The notes under the pieces were generated by a model. It saw only the letters and a program-made list of their open reading frames with translations. It was not told the origin of the DNA and did no database searches. This document shows, in pieces, positions 49,980 to 51,317 of a stretch of DNA of 51,317 nt. Position 1 is the stretch's first letter; every line of letters begins with the position of its first letter. The position numbers and the translations under genes were made by a program. The stretch is from an uncultured Roseburia sp. (lineage in GTDB: Bacteria > Bacillota > Clostridia > Lachnospirales > Lachnospiraceae), in assembly GCA_900548205.1 (NCBI GenBank), contig URJS01000007.1, positions 1 to 51,317 of the forward strand, in the 5' to 3' direction.

Positions 49980-51017
49980 ATGAAAATTACAAAATCAGAT
50001 TTTGGCACAACAAACACCGGAAAAAATATTCATATATACCACTTAGAAAATGCCAGCGGCGCTTATGTCGAGATTCTGGACTTCGGCTGCCGTCTTGCAA
50101 AAATCGTTGTTCCGGACCGCGAGGGGAATTTGACAGATGTCTGCCTCGGCTTTGACGCAATGGAGGGCTACGAGCAGGACGACGCCAGTCTCGGCGCCGT
50201 AGTGGGACGTGTTGCAAACCGTATTAAGAACGGACGCTTCTCCTTAAACGGCAAGGACTATCAGCTTGCCGTAAACAATGGCTCAAATCATCTTCACGGC
50301 GGTCTGATCGGCTACGGCTCAAAGGACTGGGAGGCGGCGATCAAGGATGACAAGCTTGTTTTAACTATGGAATCCGCCGACGGTGAGGAGGGCTATCCCG
50401 GAAACCTGACGCTCTCCGTGACCTACGGCTGGTCGGAGGACAACGAGCTTTCTATCTTATATGAAGCCTCCACCGATGCCGACACGCTGTTAAACGTGAC
50501 CAGCCACGGCTATTTCAATCTAAACGGGGAAAGTTCGGGCGATGTTTTAACCCATGAGCTTTTTATTGACGCAGATCAGATCACAGAGCTGGACGAGACG
50601 CAGGCGCCGACCGGAAAACTGCTTGCCGTCGAGGGAACACCGTTTGACTTCCGCACGATGCACGCCATCGGCAAATTTATGGCGTCTGAGTACGCGCAGT
50701 TCCGGCAATTCGGCACCTACGACCACAACTATGCCATCAACGGAACGGGTCTGCGCGAAGCAGCGATTCTTCAGTCAAAGGAAAGCGGTATCCGCATGAC
50801 CTGCTTTACCGACCAGCCTGGCATCCAGCTGTATGTTGCAAACCAGCCGATCAAGGTGACCGGCAAGAATGGCAAAAGCTATGACAAGCATACAAGCGTT
50901 TGTCTTGAAACACAGCATTTTCCCGATGCTATCAACCACGAGAACTTTCCAAGCATCGTGTTAAAGCCAAGCGAGCCATTTCGTTCCAAGACCTTATATC
51001 ATTTCTCAACCTTCTGA
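49980..51017 (+). CDS. galM: galactose mutarotase (aldose 1-epimerase)
   Basis: A 345-residue enzyme starting MKITKSDFGTTNTGKNIHIY. Catalytic His and Glu are in NVTSHGYFNLNG and VCLETQHFPDAINH; GAVVGRVANRI and NNGSNHLHGG bind the sugar. It interconverts alpha and beta galactose or glucose in the cytoplasm. The start at 49980 follows AAAGGAG by 7 nt; the longer frame (from 49899) lies in the leader. It is transcribed alone, divergent from ywlC. Confidence 0.92.
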   Translation: MKITKSDFGTTNTGKNIHIYHLENASGAYVEILDFGCRLAKIVVPDREGNLTDVCLGFDAMEGYEQDDASLGAVVGRVANRIKNGRFSLNGKDYQLAVNNGSNHLHGGLIGYGSKDWEAAIKDDKLVLTMESADGEEGYPGNLTLSVTYGWSEDNELSILYEASTDADTLLNVTSHGYFNLNGESSGDVLTHELFIDADQITELDETQAPTGKLLAVEGTPFDFRTMHAIGKFMASEYAQFRQFGTYDHNYAINGTGLREAAILQSKESGIRMTCFTDQPGIQLYVANQPIKVTGKNGKSYDKHTSVCLETQHFPDAINHENFPSIVLKPSEPFRSKTLYHFSTF

Positions 51018-51084
51018 TTTTGGGTACAAAAGTGCGCCTCCTCACACGAAGTGTGTTGTGTTGAGGACACTGCAAAGCAGATGG

Positions 51085-51129
51085 CACCGCCTATGTTTGG
51101 TATCATGTAAATATCAAATATGGGCGGTG
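51085..51129. repeat. long hairpin ahead of the transposase remnant
   Basis: CACCGCC (51085-51091) onwards pairs with sequence ending GGGCGGTG (51129), about 19 bp with three wobble-type mismatches, then TTTTTATGG. Such hairpins are common at the start of IS1182-type elements and may stop outside transcripts from entering. It may also terminate galM. Confidence 0.55.
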
Positions 51130-51134
51130 TTTTT

Positions 51135-51275
51135 ATGGTTGAACAGCAACGGAGCTTCGTATAAAGTCCCTATGTGGAAATATATGAATTAGTAGTTCCA
51201 AAGGATAATCTGCTTCAGCAGATGAACGAATCAGTTTATTTTGGTTTTATTATAGAAATAATTAGTGTCTGCTGA
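51135..51275 (+). pseudogene. decayed IS1182-type transposase N-terminus
   Basis: From ATG at 51135 the frame reads MVEQQRSFV, a TAA at 51162, then SPYVEIYELVVPKDNLLQQM, NESVYFGFIIE and a stop at 51273. The YELVVPKDNLL string and the following FGF segment match the N-terminus of IS1182/DUF772 transposases. The internal stop and the loss of similarity after FIIE show a relic. The rest, if any, is outside the window. Confidence 0.7.
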
Positions 51276-51317
51276 TTAATCTAGAACACTTGATTTTACT
51301 GACTTTTTCCTCATTTT

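Overview
The window reads as chromosomal DNA from a gut-type Firmicute, most likely Lachnospiraceae (Clostridia). The pointers are an ywlC-ywlE-upp-dCMP deaminase-atp gene order, strong AGGAGG ribosome sites, mannose-family and fructose PTS operons, an aga-type amino-sugar pathway and many DUF-type surface or secreted proteins. Genus cannot be fixed from sequence reading alone. No rRNA, tRNA or CRISPR array was seen.

Region 1 (1 to about 6.95 kb) looks like one end of an integrated mobile element. It holds a tyrosine recombinase (5361-6443), two paralogous XRE regulators facing away from each other across a 184-bp operator region, an excisionase-like small protein, two unknown small proteins, and a cargo pair of an SH3b lipoprotein plus a large secreted surface protein that runs off the left edge. 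Just outside the integrase lies a tiny convergent RNA module: a 30-residue holin-like toxin ORF (6761-6853, minus) and an opposing RNA with its own promoter, sharing a central hairpin. This has the form of a type I toxin-antitoxin locus.

Region 2 (7.0-13.3 kb) holds an AraC regulator divergent from a BaiCD/2,4-dienoyl-CoA-reductase-type flavoenzyme. A convergent operon follows, with a membrane-anchored 5'-nucleotidase, a coiled-coil DivIVA-like protein and a small membrane protein.

Region 3 (13.5-24.4 kb) is an N-acetylgalactosamine/galactosamine (aga) locus: tagatose-bisphosphate aldolase subunits (gatZ, gatY), NagA-type deacetylase, AraC regulator, AgaS isomerase/deaminase and a mannose-family PTS (IIA, IIB, IIC, IID), with an unknown 216-residue membrane-anchored protein inside the PTS operon. 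The gatY promoter and the PTS promoter share an 11-bp motif (TTTGCATTTTT) at about -55 to -65, a good candidate activator site. A tagatose-6-phosphate kinase is not in the window.

Region 4 (24.4-29.1 kb) is a self-contained minus-strand operon: a possible 18-residue peptide, a secreted DUF2712-like protein, a DUF5027-like lipoprotein, two ABC permeases, an ABC ATPase and a DUF5028-like membrane-anchored protein. A hairpin follows the secreted-protein gene and a terminator closes the operon. It resembles bacteriocin production/immunity loci and is the best candidate here for an under-described system.

Region 5 (29.2-37.7 kb) is sugar metabolism: a GH95-like glycosidase with changed catalytic residues, preceded by a frameshifted small membrane protein; an amidohydrolase; and a fruR-fruK-fruA operon with paired FruR operators.

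Region 6 (37.7-51.3 kb) has a chemoreceptor gene with a G10 tract upstream, then the complete F-type ATP synthase operon. Its c subunit carries a Na+-binding signature, and a repeated palindromic element interrupts atpE-atpF. Housekeeping genes (AtpZ, AtpI-like, dCMP deaminase, upp, ywlE-like, ywlC/sua5) follow, then galM and a decayed IS1182-type transposase start.
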